DNA of 64,000 nucleotides from Qipengyuania huizhouensis (GCF_019711635.1 NZ_JAIGNT010000012.1:1-64000), one strand, 5' to 3'; shown: positions 45,740-55,533, numbered from the stretch's first letter. The notes: generated from the letters alone by a model not told the origin. Translations and numbers: made by a program.

Positions 45740-47545
45740 ATGCTGATGCAGACACATGAAGCCCGCCTCGATGCGCTGCGCACCGAACTCGACAAGCGCG
45801 GCCTTCATGGCTTCGTAATTCCGATCTCCGACGAGCATATGAGCGAATATGTCGGCTCCTATGCCCAGCGCCTCCACTGGCTGACCGGCTTCGGCGGCAG
45901 CGCGGGCAGCGCCGTCGTGCTGAAGGACAGGGCGGCGATGTTCACCGATGGGCGTTACACCGTCCAGGTGCGCGAGCAGGTGGACGGCAAGCTCTACGAT
46001 TACGAAGATGTGCCTGCGACTTCGCCCGCCAAATGGATCGCCGCACATGCGCCGAAAGGGGCGAAAATCGGCTACGATGCCTGGCTTCACGGCATTGAAT
46101 GGGCGGAAGAAGCGCAGAAGCTCTTCACGAAGAAGGGTATCGAACTGGTTCCGGTCGACGGCAATCCGATCGATGCGGTCTGGGCCGACCGTCCGCAGCC
46201 TTCGCTTGCAGCCGCCGTGCCGCATGACGACAAGTTCGCAGGTCGTTCCAGCGCCGACAAGCGCGCGGAGATCGCCGACTGGCTCAAGCAGGAAGGGTAT
46301 GACGCCACGGTTATCACCGCGCTCGATTCGGTCGCCTGGGTGCTCAACATGCGCGGTGCCGATGTCGACAATACGCCCGTCGCGCTGTCCTACGTGCTCG
46401 CCCATGCCGATGGCACGGCGGAGCTATTCATAGCCCCTGAAAAGGTGACCCCCGAACTGACCAAGCACCTCGGCAATGCCGTCAGCGTGCGGGACCGGGC
46501 CGATTTCCAGCCTGCGCTTGCAGGTCTCCAGGGCAAGACCGTCGCGGTCGATCCCAATCACGCAGTGGCGGGCATTTTCCACGCGCTCGAACAGGGCGGC
46601 GCGAAGGTGGTGCGCGATGCCGATCCGGCAGTGCTTCCCAAGGCGATCAAGAATCCCGCGGAACAGCAGGGCCACCGCGACGCGCAGGCGCGCGACGGTG
46701 CGGCTGTCGTGAAATATTTGCGCTGGATCGCGGAAAACGCGCCCTCGGGCGAGGTGGACGAACTCACTGCGGCGGCCAAGCTTCGCGAATTTCGCGGCCT
46801 GAGCCCGGATATGAAGGATACCAGTTTCGACACCATCAGCGCCGCAGCCGGCCATGCCGCGCTGCCGCACTACAAGGTGGACGAAGACAGCAATATCAAG
46901 ATCCCGCCGTCGAGCATCTATCTGTGCGATTCGGGCGGGCAGTATCCCGACGGCACGACCGACATCACCCGTACCGTGTGGGTTGGTCCGGGTGAGCCCA
47001 CCGCCGAAATGGTCGATCGCAATACCCGCGTCCTCAAGGGCCATATCGAGCTCGACCTTGCGCGTTTCCCGGACAAGACATCGGGCGGCGCGCTGGATGC
47101 TCTTGCGCGCATGCACCTGTGGCAGGCCGGGGTCGATTACGGCCATGGCACCGGCCACGGTGTGGGCAGCTATCTCTCCGTTCACGAGGGTCCGCAGCGT
47201 ATCTCTAAGCCGGGCGGCGCATTTCCCGGCACCGAAACTCCATTGCAGGAGGGCATGATCCTTTCGAATGAGCCGGGCTATTACAAAGCAGGCGAATTCG
47301 GCATCCGGATCGAGAACCTGGTGCTTGTCATCGATGCGAAGATAGATGGCAGCGAAGGCAAGTACCTCACCTTCGAAACGCTGACGCATGTCCCGCTCGA
47401 TCGCCGGCTGGTCGACAAATCGATGCTTACCGACCGTGAAATAGCGTGGTGGAACGACTATCACGCGAAAACGCGCGAGATCCTGGCGCCGCAGCTCGAG
47501 GGCGAGGATCTTGCCTGGCTCGAACGCGAATGTCAGCCCTTGTAG
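45740..47545 (+). CDS. Xaa-Pro aminopeptidase (M24, three-domain type)
   Basis: 601 residues from ATG 45740 (GACGAAAGGATTC upstream gives a modest ribosome site). Removes N-terminal residues before proline. Two creatinase-like N-terminal domains (from MSEYVGSYAQRLHWLTGFGGSAGSAVV) and a pita-bread catalytic domain (about 310-560). Metal ligands: Asp in CDSGGQYPDGTTDITRTVW (two Asp), His in GVDYGHGTGHGVGSYLSVHEGP, Glu in SNEPGYY and Glu in GIRIENLV. The C-terminal domain LDRRLVDKSMLTDREIAWWNDYHAKTREILAPQL is that of the cytosolic three-domain type. No signal peptide. Confidence 0.93.
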   Translation: MLMQTHEARLDALRTELDKRGLHGFVIPISDEHMSEYVGSYAQRLHWLTGFGGSAGSAVVLKDRAAMFTDGRYTVQVREQVDGKLYDYEDVPATSPAKWIAAHAPKGAKIGYDAWLHGIEWAEEAQKLFTKKGIELVPVDGNPIDAVWADRPQPSLAAAVPHDDKFAGRSSADKRAEIADWLKQEGYDATVITALDSVAWVLNMRGADVDNTPVALSYVLAHADGTAELFIAPEKVTPELTKHLGNAVSVRDRADFQPALAGLQGKTVAVDPNHAVAGIFHALEQGGAKVVRDADPAVLPKAIKNPAEQQGHRDAQARDGAAVVKYLRWIAENAPSGEVDELTAAAKLREFRGLSPDMKDTSFDTISAAAGHAALPHYKVDEDSNIKIPPSSIYLCDSGGQYPDGTTDITRTVWVGPGEPTAEMVDRNTRVLKGHIELDLARFPDKTSGGALDALARMHLWQAGVDYGHGTGHGVGSYLSVHEGPQRISKPGGAFPGTETPLQEGMILSNEPGYYKAGEFGIRIENLVLVIDAKIDGSEGKYLTFETLTHVPLDRRLVDKSMLTDREIAWWNDYHAKTREILAPQLEGEDLAWLERECQPL

Positions 47546-47605
47546 GACGGCATTTGTTCACGTAACGTTCCGCTGGTCGCGAGTCGTTTTCCAAGGAGTA
47601 AGCTA

Positions 47606-48001
47606 ATGATCGGTTACGTTACGGTCGGTACCAACGATCTCGAAAGAGCAGCTAAGTTCTACGATGCCATCGCTGCGGAACTCGGGGTTGGCCGAATGAT
47701 GGATTTCGAAACCTTCATCGCCTGGGGCAAATGGGATGGCGGTGCCGGTATCGCTGCGACCAAACCTTTCGATGGTGAAAAGGCGACCGTAGGGAATGGC
47801 ACGATGGTGGCGCTTGAGGCGAAGGACCGTGCCCAGGTCCAGCGCCTCTACGATATAGCGCTTGCCAATGGTGGCAGCGACGAGGGAGAGCCGGGTCCGC
47901 GCGGGGAGCCGGACGAGAACGGAATGCTGTTCTACGCCGCCTATTTCCGCGATCCTGACGGCAACAAGCTCAATGCCTTCCTGATGGACAAGGTCGCCTG
48001 A
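47606..48001 (+). CDS. VOC family (glyoxalase/dioxygenase-like) protein
   Basis: 131 residues, glyoxalase-fold betaalphabetabetabeta repeats: MIGYVTVGTNDLERAAKFYDAIAAELG at the start and ENGMLFYAAYFRDPDGNKLNAFLM at the end. Possible metal ligands are few (no clear His at position 5), so catalysis is uncertain. AAGGAGTAAGC precedes ATG 47606. Stop TGA and the cupin start ATG overlap at 48001 (TGATG), so the two are probably translated together. Confidence 0.87.
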   Translation: MIGYVTVGTNDLERAAKFYDAIAAELGVGRMMDFETFIAWGKWDGGAGIAATKPFDGEKATVGNGTMVALEAKDRAQVQRLYDIALANGGSDEGEPGPRGEPDENGMLFYAAYFRDPDGNKLNAFLMDKVA

Positions 48002-48399
48002 TGACCGGCCCGCGCCGTCTCGCCGACAGCTTCGTCCATCTGGGCCTCGGCGCTACCGCCGTGCCCCAGCCTCCTTTTGACGGGATGGAGTGGTACGAGG
48101 CCTATGACGAGCGGCACGGAGCCGATGGCCGGGAAGGACGGCTGGTCAGCCAGCATACTTTCGAGGAAGGCTGGCCGAGCTGGGAAATGCATCCGGCTGG
48201 CGACGAGTTGGTGATCTGTACCGAGGGCGAGATGGTACTGCATCAGGAATTCCCCGACGGTCGCTGCGAGAGCATGACCCTCCATGCAGGCGAATATGCG
48301 ATCAATCCGCCCGGTGTATGGCACATCGCCGACGTCGCGGAACGGGCGACCGCCATTTTCGTAACCGCAGGCGAAGGAACGCAGCACCGCCCGCGCTGA
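48001..48399 (+). CDS. Cupin-domain protein
   Basis: 132 residues. A small beta-barrel is indicated by SWEMHPAGDELVICTEGEMVLHQEF (cupin motif 1, with H-x-x-x-D-E variants of the metal-binding set) and GEYAINPPGVWHIADV (motif 2 with the final His). Cupins of this type act as small-molecule enzymes or sensors. Coupled to the VOC gene and on its own otherwise; the function of the pair is unknown. Confidence 0.85.
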   Translation: MTGPRRLADSFVHLGLGATAVPQPPFDGMEWYEAYDERHGADGREGRLVSQHTFEEGWPSWEMHPAGDELVICTEGEMVLHQEFPDGRCESMTLHAGEYAINPPGVWHIADVAERATAIFVTAGEGTQHRPR

Positions 48400-48444
48400 G
48401 GCTTGCGCGGCAATGAACGCGGACAGCTGAACGCGACACTTCGA

Positions 48445-48450
48445 TACAAT
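48445..48450 (+). promoter_or_regulatory. Possible -10 element upstream of the EF-hand gene
   Basis: TACAAT matches 5 of 6 of the -10 consensus in the region before the EF-hand leader. No good -35 is found at 17-bp spacing, so an activator may be needed. Suggestive only. Confidence 0.25.
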
Positions 48451-48502
48451 TCGGCCTGTCTTCGGGATAAAGCTGCGACAATGCCTCTCTAGAAGGGAAC
48501 AC

Positions 48503-48558
48503 GAGCTGCGGCGGGCCCTCCTGTTTCTCCCCCTCCTCCCGACGGACCGCCGCAGCTC
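48503..48558 (+). promoter_or_regulatory. 12-bp perfect hairpin in the leader of the EF-hand gene
   Basis: GAGCTGCGGCGG (48503-48514) pairs exactly with CCGCCGCAGCTC (48547-48558) around a 32-base, C/T-rich loop. It ends 16 bases before ATG 48575. The loop contains TCTCC (48526-48530), complementary to the GGAGA ribosome site at 48568-48572, so pairing could block translation. No T run follows, so it is not a simple terminator. Confidence 0.55.
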
Positions 48559-48574
48559 TCCCAGTTTGGAGAGA

Positions 48575-49231
48575 ATGATGAAAAAGACCGCAATTGGATT
48601 TTCCGCCGCCGCACTGGCATTGGCTGGAACCGCTGCTCTTTCGCAGGGGCCGATGGGCAAGGTCGATACCGATGGCGATGGCAGTGTCACCCGCGCCGAA
48701 ATGGCCAGCCATGGCGCTGCCATGTTCGCCAGAATGGATGCAAATGGCGACGGCGTGATCAACGCCGAAGACCGCGCCACCCGCCGCGCTGAAATGTTCG
48801 CCAAGGCCGATACGAATGGCGACGGCGAACTGTCGCAAGCCGAGATGGAAGCACGGCGCGATGCGCGGATGGAACGCCGGGAAGCACGCGCCGAACGCCG
48901 CGCCGAGCGCATGGCAGAGCGCTTCGCCAACATGGATACGGATAACTCCGGCGGCCTCACCCAGGAAGAAATGCAGGCAAATCGCGAAGCGCGTGGCAAG
49001 CGTGGCCATCACGGCAAACGCGGTGGTCGTCGCGGCGGCATGATGATGATCCGCATGGCGGATGCCGATGGCGACAAATCGATCACGCGAGCCGAGTTCG
49101 ACGCCGCACAGGCCGCCCATTTCGCTAGGGTCGATACCAATGGCGACGGGAGGATTACCGCCGCCGAGCGCGAAGCCGCCCATCAGAAGATGCGCGCCGA
49201 AGGGAAGGCGAAGCGCGAAGCCGACCGGTAA
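48575..49231 (+). CDS. Secreted EF-hand protein with six calcium-binding loops
   Basis: 218 residues (ATG 48578 is an alternative with better spacing from GGAGAG). A signal peptide ends near AALSQG (about 24). Six 12-residue EF-hand loops follow: DTDGDGSVTRAE (about 30), DANGDGVINAED, DTNGDGELSQAE, DTDNSGGLTQEE, DADGDKSITRAE and DTNGDGRITAAE, of which most have full D-x-D-x-D/S ligand sets and an ending Glu or Asp. Between the fourth and fifth is a Gly/Arg/His-rich linker (GKRGHHGKRGGRRGG). Calcium buffering or sensing in the periplasm is a reasonable inference. Followed after 48 bases by a two-component pair. Confidence 0.9.
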   Translation: MMKKTAIGFSAAALALAGTAALSQGPMGKVDTDGDGSVTRAEMASHGAAMFARMDANGDGVINAEDRATRRAEMFAKADTNGDGELSQAEMEARRDARMERREARAERRAERMAERFANMDTDNSGGLTQEEMQANREARGKRGHHGKRGGRRGGMMMIRMADADGDKSITRAEFDAAQAAHFARVDTNGDGRITAAEREAAHQKMRAEGKAKREADR

Positions 49232-49279
49232 GGCGCTTGCGCATCTCGCAAGCCTCACGGTAGGCGCGAAAGCCGATCC

Positions 49280-50014
49280 ATGAACGATAACGCGCCCACC
49301 ACCCTCCTGCTCGTCGACGACGAGCGAACGCTACGCGAGCCCCTGGCCGAATATCTCACCGGCCAGGGTTTCGTCGTGCGTGAAGCGGACAGCGCAGCCA
49401 TGGCGCGCAGTCTGCTCGGCACGGAAACGCCCGACCTCGTCCTGCTCGACATCATGATGCCGGGAGAGGACGGCCTTTCGCTCTGTCGCCACCTCGCCGA
49501 GACCAAGAAAACGCCGGTCATCCTGCTGACCGCCAAGGGCGAAGCAATGGACCGGATCGTCGGTCTCGAGATCGGCGCGGACGATTATGTGACGAAACCC
49601 TTCGAACCGCGCGAACTCGTGGCGCGTATCCGTTCGGTCCTGAGACGTGCCGAGCGCGTTCCGGAAGATGCTGCCGAGGACATGCTGTACGCATTCGAGG
49701 GCTGGAAGCTCGACCCGCTGAAGCGCCGCCTGATCGATCCCGAAGGCACTCTCGTGCCGATTTCGACCGCCGAATTCCGTATGCTGCGCGCCTTCTGCGA
49801 TCATCCGCGCCGCGTCCTCGATCGGGACCAGCTGCTCGATATGGTGCAAGGCCGCGAAGCGCACCTGTTCGACCGTGCGGTCGATAACCAGATCAGCCGG
49901 CTACGCCGAAAGATCGAAGCAGACAGCCGCAACCCGCATTTCATCCAGACCGTCCGCGGTGGCGGCTATCGCTTCGCCGCCGAAGTTACGCGGATGGCGC
50001 AGGATAGCCGGTGA
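49280..50014 (+). CDS. OmpR-family response regulator
   Basis: 244 residues. Receiver domain (1-120) with the acidic pair in LLVDDERTL, phosphoacceptor Asp57 in DLVLLDIMMPGEDGLSL, Thr in LLTAKGEA and Lys in DDYVTKPFEPREL. Winged-helix DNA-binding domain (about 140-240) with LTPLE-like STAEFRMLRAFCDHPRRVLDRDQLL and the DNA recognition IDNQISRLRRKIEADSRNPHFIQTVRGGGYRFA. Overlaps the kinase start by 4 bases (GTGA), so the two are a pair. Target genes unknown; the EF-hand gene upstream is an obvious candidate. Confidence 0.95.
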   Translation: MNDNAPTTLLLVDDERTLREPLAEYLTGQGFVVREADSAAMARSLLGTETPDLVLLDIMMPGEDGLSLCRHLAETKKTPVILLTAKGEAMDRIVGLEIGADDYVTKPFEPRELVARIRSVLRRAERVPEDAAEDMLYAFEGWKLDPLKRRLIDPEGTLVPISTAEFRMLRAFCDHPRRVLDRDQLLDMVQGREAHLFDRAVDNQISRLRRKIEADSRNPHFIQTVRGGGYRFAAEVTRMAQDSR

Positions 50015-51438
50015 CGCGCTGGCTTCCGAAGAGCCTGCTCGGCCAGGTTACGCTGGCAGTCGCGCTCACGCTGTTCATCGTCCAGGGCGTGAACGGATTT
50101 CTGGCGTGGAGCATCGAAAAGGATCGCGCCGAAACCGGCTTGGTAAACACGCTGGGCCTGCGCCTCGTCGCTTCGGCCCGCATCCGGGAAGGCGGGGCGG
50201 AAAAACTTGTGGCCCGGATCAGCCCTGGCCGGGAAGTGTCCCGCCGTAGCGAACAGGACCGCCCGCGCCGGATGGGCCGTCGGTTCTCCGGCACCGATTT
50301 CACACGAGAAACCGGCTTCCAGACCTTGCCGCAGGATCGCGCGATGCCCGAACTGCAGGAACGCCTTGCGGAGACATTGCGCGAGAACGGCCGCGAATTC
50401 ACCGATATCAGGCTGGTCGAGCGGCCCGTATCGGCAGATCCGATCGCGCAGCGTTTCCTGCAGCGCCTTGCCCTTCGCCGTGGTTATGCGCCGGAAGACC
50501 TGCCCGATTCCATCGCGGTCGCCGGGATTACGGACGGCAATGGCTGGGACGTGGTCCGCGCCCCGATCCGCAAGCCGCATGAAAGATACGGCCCGCTTTT
50601 TCCCTTGCTCCAGGCCGGGATACTTACCCTGCTCCTCTCCTTCGTCCTCTGGCTCGTCCTGCGCCGGATCACCGGACCGCTCGCCCAGTTGACGACGCGA
50701 ACCGAGGAATTCTCGCGGCGGCCCGGCCAGTCCGAGCCGATGGAGCCACACGGGCCGGAAGATGTCCGCCGTTTGATTGGCGCGCATAATGCGATGGAGG
50801 CAAGGATCGGTGCCATGCTGGCCGAAAAGGACGTCATGCTCGGCGCGATCGGGCACGATCTCAAGACTCCGCTGGCCGCCCTGCGCGTGCGCGTCGAAAG
50901 CGTCGAGAATGCCGCGGCGCGCGAACGCATGGTCGACAGCATCGAGGACATCACGCTTACGCTCGACGAAATCCTTGCGCTTGCCCGCGTCGGCAAGTCG
51001 GACGCCGCGCCGGAAAGGACCGACCTTGCTGCACTGGCTGCCTCGGTAGTCGAGGAATTCGAGGACATGGGAGAGACGGTCGATCTGGAAACGCAGCGCA
51101 TCGTCGCGACCATCCACCTCACCTGGCTCAAGCGCGGGCTGCGCAACCTCGTCTCGAATGCCCTGCGTTATGGCGGCGGCGCCCGGGTATCCGTATTGCA
51201 AGAAGGAGATGCCGCCGTGCTGCGCGTAGAGGACAGCGGGCCGGGCATCCCCGAAGACCGCATCGCCGACATGCTGGAGCCCTTCACCCGCGGCGAGGCA
51301 AGCCGCAACCGCGCCACCGGCGGGGCGGGGTTAGGCCTGACGCTGGCACGCGCCGTGGCCGAACAACACGGCGGAGAACTGCATTTGTCGAACCGTCCCG
51401 GCGGCGGATTGCGGGCGGAATTCCGCCTCCCGCTCTAG
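50011..51438 (+). CDS. Membrane sensor histidine kinase (HAMP, EnvZ-like)
   Basis: 475 residues from GTG 50011. First membrane segment about 8-30, periplasmic domain about 31-195 (Arg-rich, no family recognised), second membrane segment about 200-220, HAMP to about 270, HisKA with His282 in [19 protein letters not shown], then an ATPase domain with N-box [16 protein letters not shown] and G-boxes [13 protein letters not shown] and [21 protein letters not shown]. Autokinase expected to act on the adjacent regulator. The 4-base overlap couples translation. Signal sensed is unknown. Confidence 0.95.
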   Translation: MTRWLPKSLLGQVTLAVALTLFIVQGVNGFLAWSIEKDRAETGLVNTLGLRLVASARIREGGAEKLVARISPGREVSRRSEQDRPRRMGRRFSGTDFTRETGFQTLPQDRAMPELQERLAETLRENGREFTDIRLVERPVSADPIAQRFLQRLALRRGYAPEDLPDSIAVAGITDGNGWDVVRAPIRKPHERYGPLFPLLQAGILTLLLSFVLWLVLRRITGPLAQLTTRTEEFSRRPGQSEPMEPHGPEDVRRLIGAHNAMEARIGAMLAEKDVMLGAIGHDLKTPLAALRVRVESVENAAARERMVDSIEDITLTLDEILALARVGKSDAAPERTDLAALAASVVEEFEDMGETVDLETQRIVATIHLTWLKRGLRNLVSNALRYGGGARVSVLQEGDAAVLRVEDSGPGIPEDRIADMLEPFTRGEASRNRATGGAGLGLTLARAVAEQHGGELHLSNRPGGGLRAEFRLPL

Positions 51439-52961
51439 CGCATCAATCCGCCGATAATGTTGCGCACGAATGCCGTGGCGCCGGTCCGCAGCGGATTGGC
51501 GCTCGATTTCTTGCCCAGTACCGTCGCCACCGCGATCGAGGTCAGCGACCCTGCCGCAGCCGTGGCCGCGGCCTTGCCCGCCCTGCCCCACATCGAAGTC
51601 GATTTGCGGCTACGCTTCGCCACTTCTTCCCGCCCCTTCTCCGCCACCTCTTCGGCGGTCGCGGCAGCATCGGCAGCCTTGGCGGCAAGCACTTCCTCGG
51701 CGCTCTCGCGATCGACGGCATCGTCATATTTCCCGTCCAGCTCGCTAACCGAATTGACGATCTTGCGCTCCTTTTCGGTGACGGGGCCAAGGCGAGAATG
51801 CGGCGGCTTGATCAGCGTGCGCTGAACCACCGTCGGCGCACCGTCCTCGTCGAGAGTAGAGACCAGAGCCTCGCCGACCTTGAGTTCGGTAATCGCTTCT
51901 TCGACATCGAGCTCGGGATTGATGCGGAAAGTCTCGGCGGCCGCCTTGATCGCGCGCTGGTCGCGCGGGGTGAAGGCGCGCAATGCGTGCTGGATACGGT
52001 TGCCCAGTTGCCCGGCGATCTTTTCGGGAATGTCGATCGGGTTCTGCGTCACGAAATAGACGCCGACCCCCTTCGACCGGATCAAACGCACGACCTGCTC
52101 GACCTTGTCTTCCAGCGCTTCAGGAGCGTCGTCGAACAGCAGGTGCGCCTCGTCGAAGAAGAACACCAGCTTCGGCTTATCGGGATCGCCAACCTCGGGC
52201 AGGGTCTCAAACAGCTCGGCGAGCAGCCACAGAAGGAAGGTTGCGTAAAGCTTGGGTCCGCGCATCAATTTGTCGGCGGCGAGCACGTTGATGATGCCGC
52301 GGCCCTGCTCGTCCACCTTCAGGAAATCGTCGATCTCCAGCGCGGGTTCGCCGAAGAACATATCCGCGCCCTGGCTTTCGAAACTGAGCAACTGCCGCTG
52401 GATTGCCCCGACACTGGCCTTGGAGACATTGCCATATGTGCCCGAAAGCTCGCTCGCATTGTCGTAGGCGAAACTGAGCATCGATTGCAGGTCGCCGAGA
52501 TCGAGCAGCAGGAGCTTGTTCTCGTCGGCATAGCGGAAGACGATGTTGAGCACGCCTTCCTGCGTCTCGTTCAGATCGAGCAACCGGGCGAGAAGCAACG
52601 GCCCCATTTCCGAAATCGTCGTGCGGATCGGGAAACCCTGTTCGCCGTAGAGATCCCAGAAGACCGCGGCGTTATCGGCATAGGCATAGTCGTCCATGCC
52701 CAGTTCTTTCGCGCGGCCTTCCAGCTTGTCGGCGTGTTTGAATTGCGAGGAACCGGCCATGGATATGCCGGCCAGATCGCCTTTCACGTCAGCAACGAAT
52801 ACAGGCACGCCGTTGGCGGAAAAGCTCTCGGCCAGGCCTTGCAATGTCACGGTCTTTCCGGTCCCGGTTGCGCCCGCAATCAGCCCGTGGCGATTGGCCT
52901 GTTCGAGCCGCAAATACTGCTTTTCGCCATGCGCATCCAACCCGAGGAAAATCGTGCTCAT
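51435..52961 (-). CDS. HerA/YjgR-like DUF853 ATPase
   Basis: 508 residues. P-loop [24 protein letters not shown] near 26-48, Walker [71 protein letters not shown], matching the HerA-like family of E. coli YjgR (DUF853) rather than the NurA-associated HerA. The last 120 residues are Ala/Glu-rich ([17 protein letters not shown]) with a short Ala/Gly-rich segment near 475-495. No nuclease partner is adjacent, so I do not infer DNA-end resection. Converges on the sensor kinase with a 4-base overlap of ends. Confidence 0.88.
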   Translation of the reverse strand: MSTIFLGLDAHGEKQYLRLEQANRHGLIAGATGTGKTVTLQGLAESFSANGVPVFVADVKGDLAGISMAGSSQFKHADKLEGRAKELGMDDYAYADNAAVFWDLYGEQGFPIRTTISEMGPLLLARLLDLNETQEGVLNIVFRYADENKLLLLDLGDLQSMLSFAYDNASELSGTYGNVSKASVGAIQRQLLSFESQGADMFFGEPALEIDDFLKVDEQGRGIINVLAADKLMRGPKLYATFLLWLLAELFETLPEVGDPDKPKLVFFFDEAHLLFDDAPEALEDKVEQVVRLIRSKGVGVYFVTQNPIDIPEKIAGQLGNRIQHALRAFTPRDQRAIKAAAETFRINPELDVEEAITELKVGEALVSTLDEDGAPTVVQRTLIKPPHSRLGPVTEKERKIVNSVSELDGKYDDAVDRESAEEVLAAKAADAAATAEEVAEKGREEVAKRSRKSTSMWGRAGKAAATAAAGSLTSIAVATVLGKKSSANPLRTGATAFVRNIIGGLMR

Positions 52962-53068
52962 ATTCTTCCCGTTCTTTTTCGATGTATGTGCCGATGTGGC
53001 GCAGGCAGGGCGCCAAGGTCAAGCAATGGCTCGACTTGGAGCACGAGGGCTGTAAAGGCATTGGCACG

Positions 53069-54880
53069 ATGGCGGGCCGGCATCCTTTCATACTGTTGGA
53101 CGATGCGCGCGAGAGCGGCGCTGCCGATGCCCTGCTGTATGAGAACCCGCAGCAGGTTTTCATCGCCAATCGTCCCGGCGAGGTCGAAGCCGTGCTTCAC
53201 GCTGCCGAAACCGCACGACGTGAAGGCGGGGAGTTGGCAGGCTATATCGCCTATGAGGCGGGGCTGGCGCTGGAAGAACGGCTGGCAAAGCTTGCCCAAG
53301 GCAAGACGGGCGGCGCAGGGCCGCTGGTCTGGCTTGGCCTTTTCAACGCACCGGAGCGCATTGCCGCCACCGATATGCCCGCATGGCTTGCTGCTCGCGC
53401 GCAGGGTGCGGGGAGCGTCGGCCCGCTGGAGCCGCAAATCTCGCCCGGCGGCTACGAGGTTGCATTCGAGCGGTTGCAGGAAGCGATCCGTGCAGGCGAT
53501 ATCTACCAGGCGAACCTGACCTTTCCGCTGGCAGGTAACTTCACCGGTGACCCGCTGGGCCTCTATGCCGCGCTGCGACCTGCGGCGCGGGCTGGCTATG
53601 GTGGGGTGATCTTCGACGGATCGCACTGGCTGCTCAGCCTGTCGCCCGAATTGTTCGTGTCCCTGAGAGGCCACGAGGCAAAGGCCAAGCCGATGAAAGG
53701 CACGCGTCCGCGTTCCGCCGATGCCGGGCAGGACGAAGCCCTGGCCGACGAACTTGCGAATTCGGTCAAGGACAAGGCCGAAAACCTCATGATCGTCGAC
53801 CTGATGCGCAACGATCTCTCCCGCGTGGCCGAGGCGGGCAGCGTGCGGGTGGACGAGCCCTTCGCGATCGAGAGCTATCCGACGGTCCACCAGATGGTGA
53901 GCGTGGTACATGCCCAACTGCGCGAGGATATGGGTGCAGTCGATCTGGTGCGTGCGCTTTTTCCCTGCGGTTCGATCACCGGTGCGCCGAAGATCCGCGC
54001 AATGGAGCTGATCGACGCGGTGGAGCGCGAACCACGCGGTCCCTATTGCGGTGCCATCGGGCGGATCGGGACGGACGGCGATGCCGCTTTCAACGTCGCA
54101 ATACGCACCTTGCGGCTGACCGAAATCGAGAATGCGCGCGGCAAGGCCGTGCTCGGCGTGGGCGGCGCGATCGTTGCCGACAGCGAGCCGCGTACGGAAT
54201 GGCGCGAGGCGCTCCTGAAAGGCGCATTCGCCAGCAAGTCGTCGCCCGAACACAAGGCGTCGCAGTTCGACCTGATCGAGACCATGCGCTTCACCCCCGA
54301 GGAAGGCATCCCCCTGCTCGAAGCCCATCTTTCGCGGATGAAGGACAGCGCCGCGGAGCTGGGCTTCGTGTTCGACCGCCATGAAGCGCGCAACCAGCTT
54401 CACGCCTGCTGTTTCGTCCTCGACGAGCCGGGCCGCATCCGTCTGCTGGCTTCGCGCAGCGGCGCCATTGCTCTGGAGGTGCAGGGCATGCCCGATGCCT
54501 GGCCCAATCCCGCCACGTGCATCATCCTCCCGCTGCCGGTGGATTCCGGTGACTGGCGGCTGCGCCACAAGACCACCGACCGCGGCTTTTATGAAGATGC
54601 GCAGGCCATCGCCCGGCGGCATGGTGCGACCGAGGCATTGTTCGTGCGCGAGGACGGCCTGCTGACCGAAGGGTGCGTCACCAATATCTTTGTCGAGCGC
54701 GATGGCCTATGGCTGACCCCGCCCGCAGCACTCGGCCTCCTGCCCGGCGTGTTCCGCCAGTCGCTCCTCGATGGGGGCAAGGCGCGCGAAGCCGAACTCA
54801 CCATTGCCGATCTCGAGGACGGTTTCTTCCTCGGAAATGCGCTACGCCAGATGGTGCGCGCCGAACTGAAAGCCGTATGA
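53069..54880 (+). CDS. Fused aminodeoxychorismate synthase component I / aminodeoxychorismate lyase (PabB-PabC)
   Basis: 603 residues from ATG 53069. Residues 1-385 are a chorismate-binding PabB: GYIAYEAGLALEERL, AGDIYQANLTFPL, LSPELFVSL, PMKGTRPRS, LMIVDLMRNDLSRVAE, SYPTVHQMVSVV, and ALFPCGSITGAPKIRAMELIDAVE. Residues about 400-603 are a PLP-dependent PabC (branched-chain aminotransferase fold IV): DLIETMRF, HLSRMKDSAAELG, TTDRGFY, TEALFVREDGLLTEGCVTNIFVERDGLWLTPP and GLLPGVFRQSLLD. Together they convert chorismate to p-aminobenzoate for folate. The glutaminase PabA is elsewhere. Stop overlaps the next start by 4 bases. Confidence 0.93.
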   Translation: MAGRHPFILLDDARESGAADALLYENPQQVFIANRPGEVEAVLHAAETARREGGELAGYIAYEAGLALEERLAKLAQGKTGGAGPLVWLGLFNAPERIAATDMPAWLAARAQGAGSVGPLEPQISPGGYEVAFERLQEAIRAGDIYQANLTFPLAGNFTGDPLGLYAALRPAARAGYGGVIFDGSHWLLSLSPELFVSLRGHEAKAKPMKGTRPRSADAGQDEALADELANSVKDKAENLMIVDLMRNDLSRVAEAGSVRVDEPFAIESYPTVHQMVSVVHAQLREDMGAVDLVRALFPCGSITGAPKIRAMELIDAVEREPRGPYCGAIGRIGTDGDAAFNVAIRTLRLTEIENARGKAVLGVGGAIVADSEPRTEWREALLKGAFASKSSPEHKASQFDLIETMRFTPEEGIPLLEAHLSRMKDSAAELGFVFDRHEARNQLHACCFVLDEPGRIRLLASRSGAIALEVQGMPDAWPNPATCIILPLPVDSGDWRLRHKTTDRGFYEDAQAIARRHGATEALFVREDGLLTEGCVTNIFVERDGLWLTPPAALGLLPGVFRQSLLDGGKAREAELTIADLEDGFFLGNALRQMVRAELKAV

Positions 54881-55533
54881 CCGACATCCCGATTATTTTC
54901 GAAGACGGCGAAGCGCTGGTAATCAACAAGCCTGCGGGCATTTCCGTGGACCGCCCCAAGCGCGGCGGGCCGTGTCTGGAAGACCATTTCGAACAGCTCC
55001 GTCTCGGCTTCCAGCGCGATCCCTCGCCGGTCCACCGGCTGGATACGGACACCAGCGGCTGCCTGCTGCTGGCGCGCAATCCCAAGGCGTTGAAGCGATT
55101 CGCCAAGGCCTTCGAGGACCGGCTCGTGACCAAGCGTTATGTCGGTGTCGTTGCAGGTATTCCCGAGGGCGAAGAGGGCACGATCGAGCTCTCGCTTTCC
55201 AAGATCAGCAGCGCGGAAAAAGGCTGGCGCATGATCGCCGCCAGGAAGGGCAAGCCCTCCATCACCCACTGGCGCAAGTTGATGGAAAATGATGGAAAGG
55301 CCCTCCTCGAATTCCGTCCGGAAACCGGAAGGACGCACCAGATCCGGATTCATTGCGAGGCGGGACTCGGCGTGCCGCTATTGGGCGATCCGGTTTACGG
55401 GAGTGGCAAGGGCGCGCCGCGCACCATGCTGCATGCGGCAGGCCTGGTGGTCCCGCGCGAGAAGAAGCCCGCCATCGAGGCGGCCGCGCCGCTGCCGCGC
55501 GAGTTCGCGGCGCTCGGGTTCGCGGATGGGTAG
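54877..55533 (+). CDS. RluA-family pseudouridine synthase
   Basis: 218 residues from ATG 54877. One catalytic domain with FEDGEALVINKPAGISVDRP, the motif HRLDTDTSGCLLLAR holding the catalytic Asp (second Asp of RLDTD, near 57), VTKRYVGVVAGIP and RPETGRTHQIRIHCEAGLGVPLLGDPVYG. Isomerises specific uridines of rRNA or tRNA; which site is not readable. Lacks an S4 domain, as do the short RluA-type enzymes. Overlaps pabBC by 4 bases and arfB by 8. Confidence 0.92.
   Translation: MTDIPIIFEDGEALVINKPAGISVDRPKRGGPCLEDHFEQLRLGFQRDPSPVHRLDTDTSGCLLLARNPKALKRFAKAFEDRLVTKRYVGVVAGIPEGEEGTIELSLSKISSAEKGWRMIAARKGKPSITHWRKLMENDGKALLEFRPETGRTHQIRIHCEAGLGVPLLGDPVYGSGKGAPRTMLHAAGLVVPREKKPAIEAAAPLPREFAALGFADG

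Noticed and set aside
51435-52961. HerA-like ATPase as part of a defence island or HerA-NurA pair
   Set aside because: No nuclease, SIR2 or other defence partner is adjacent, and the sequence fits the YjgR (DUF853) housekeeping branch.
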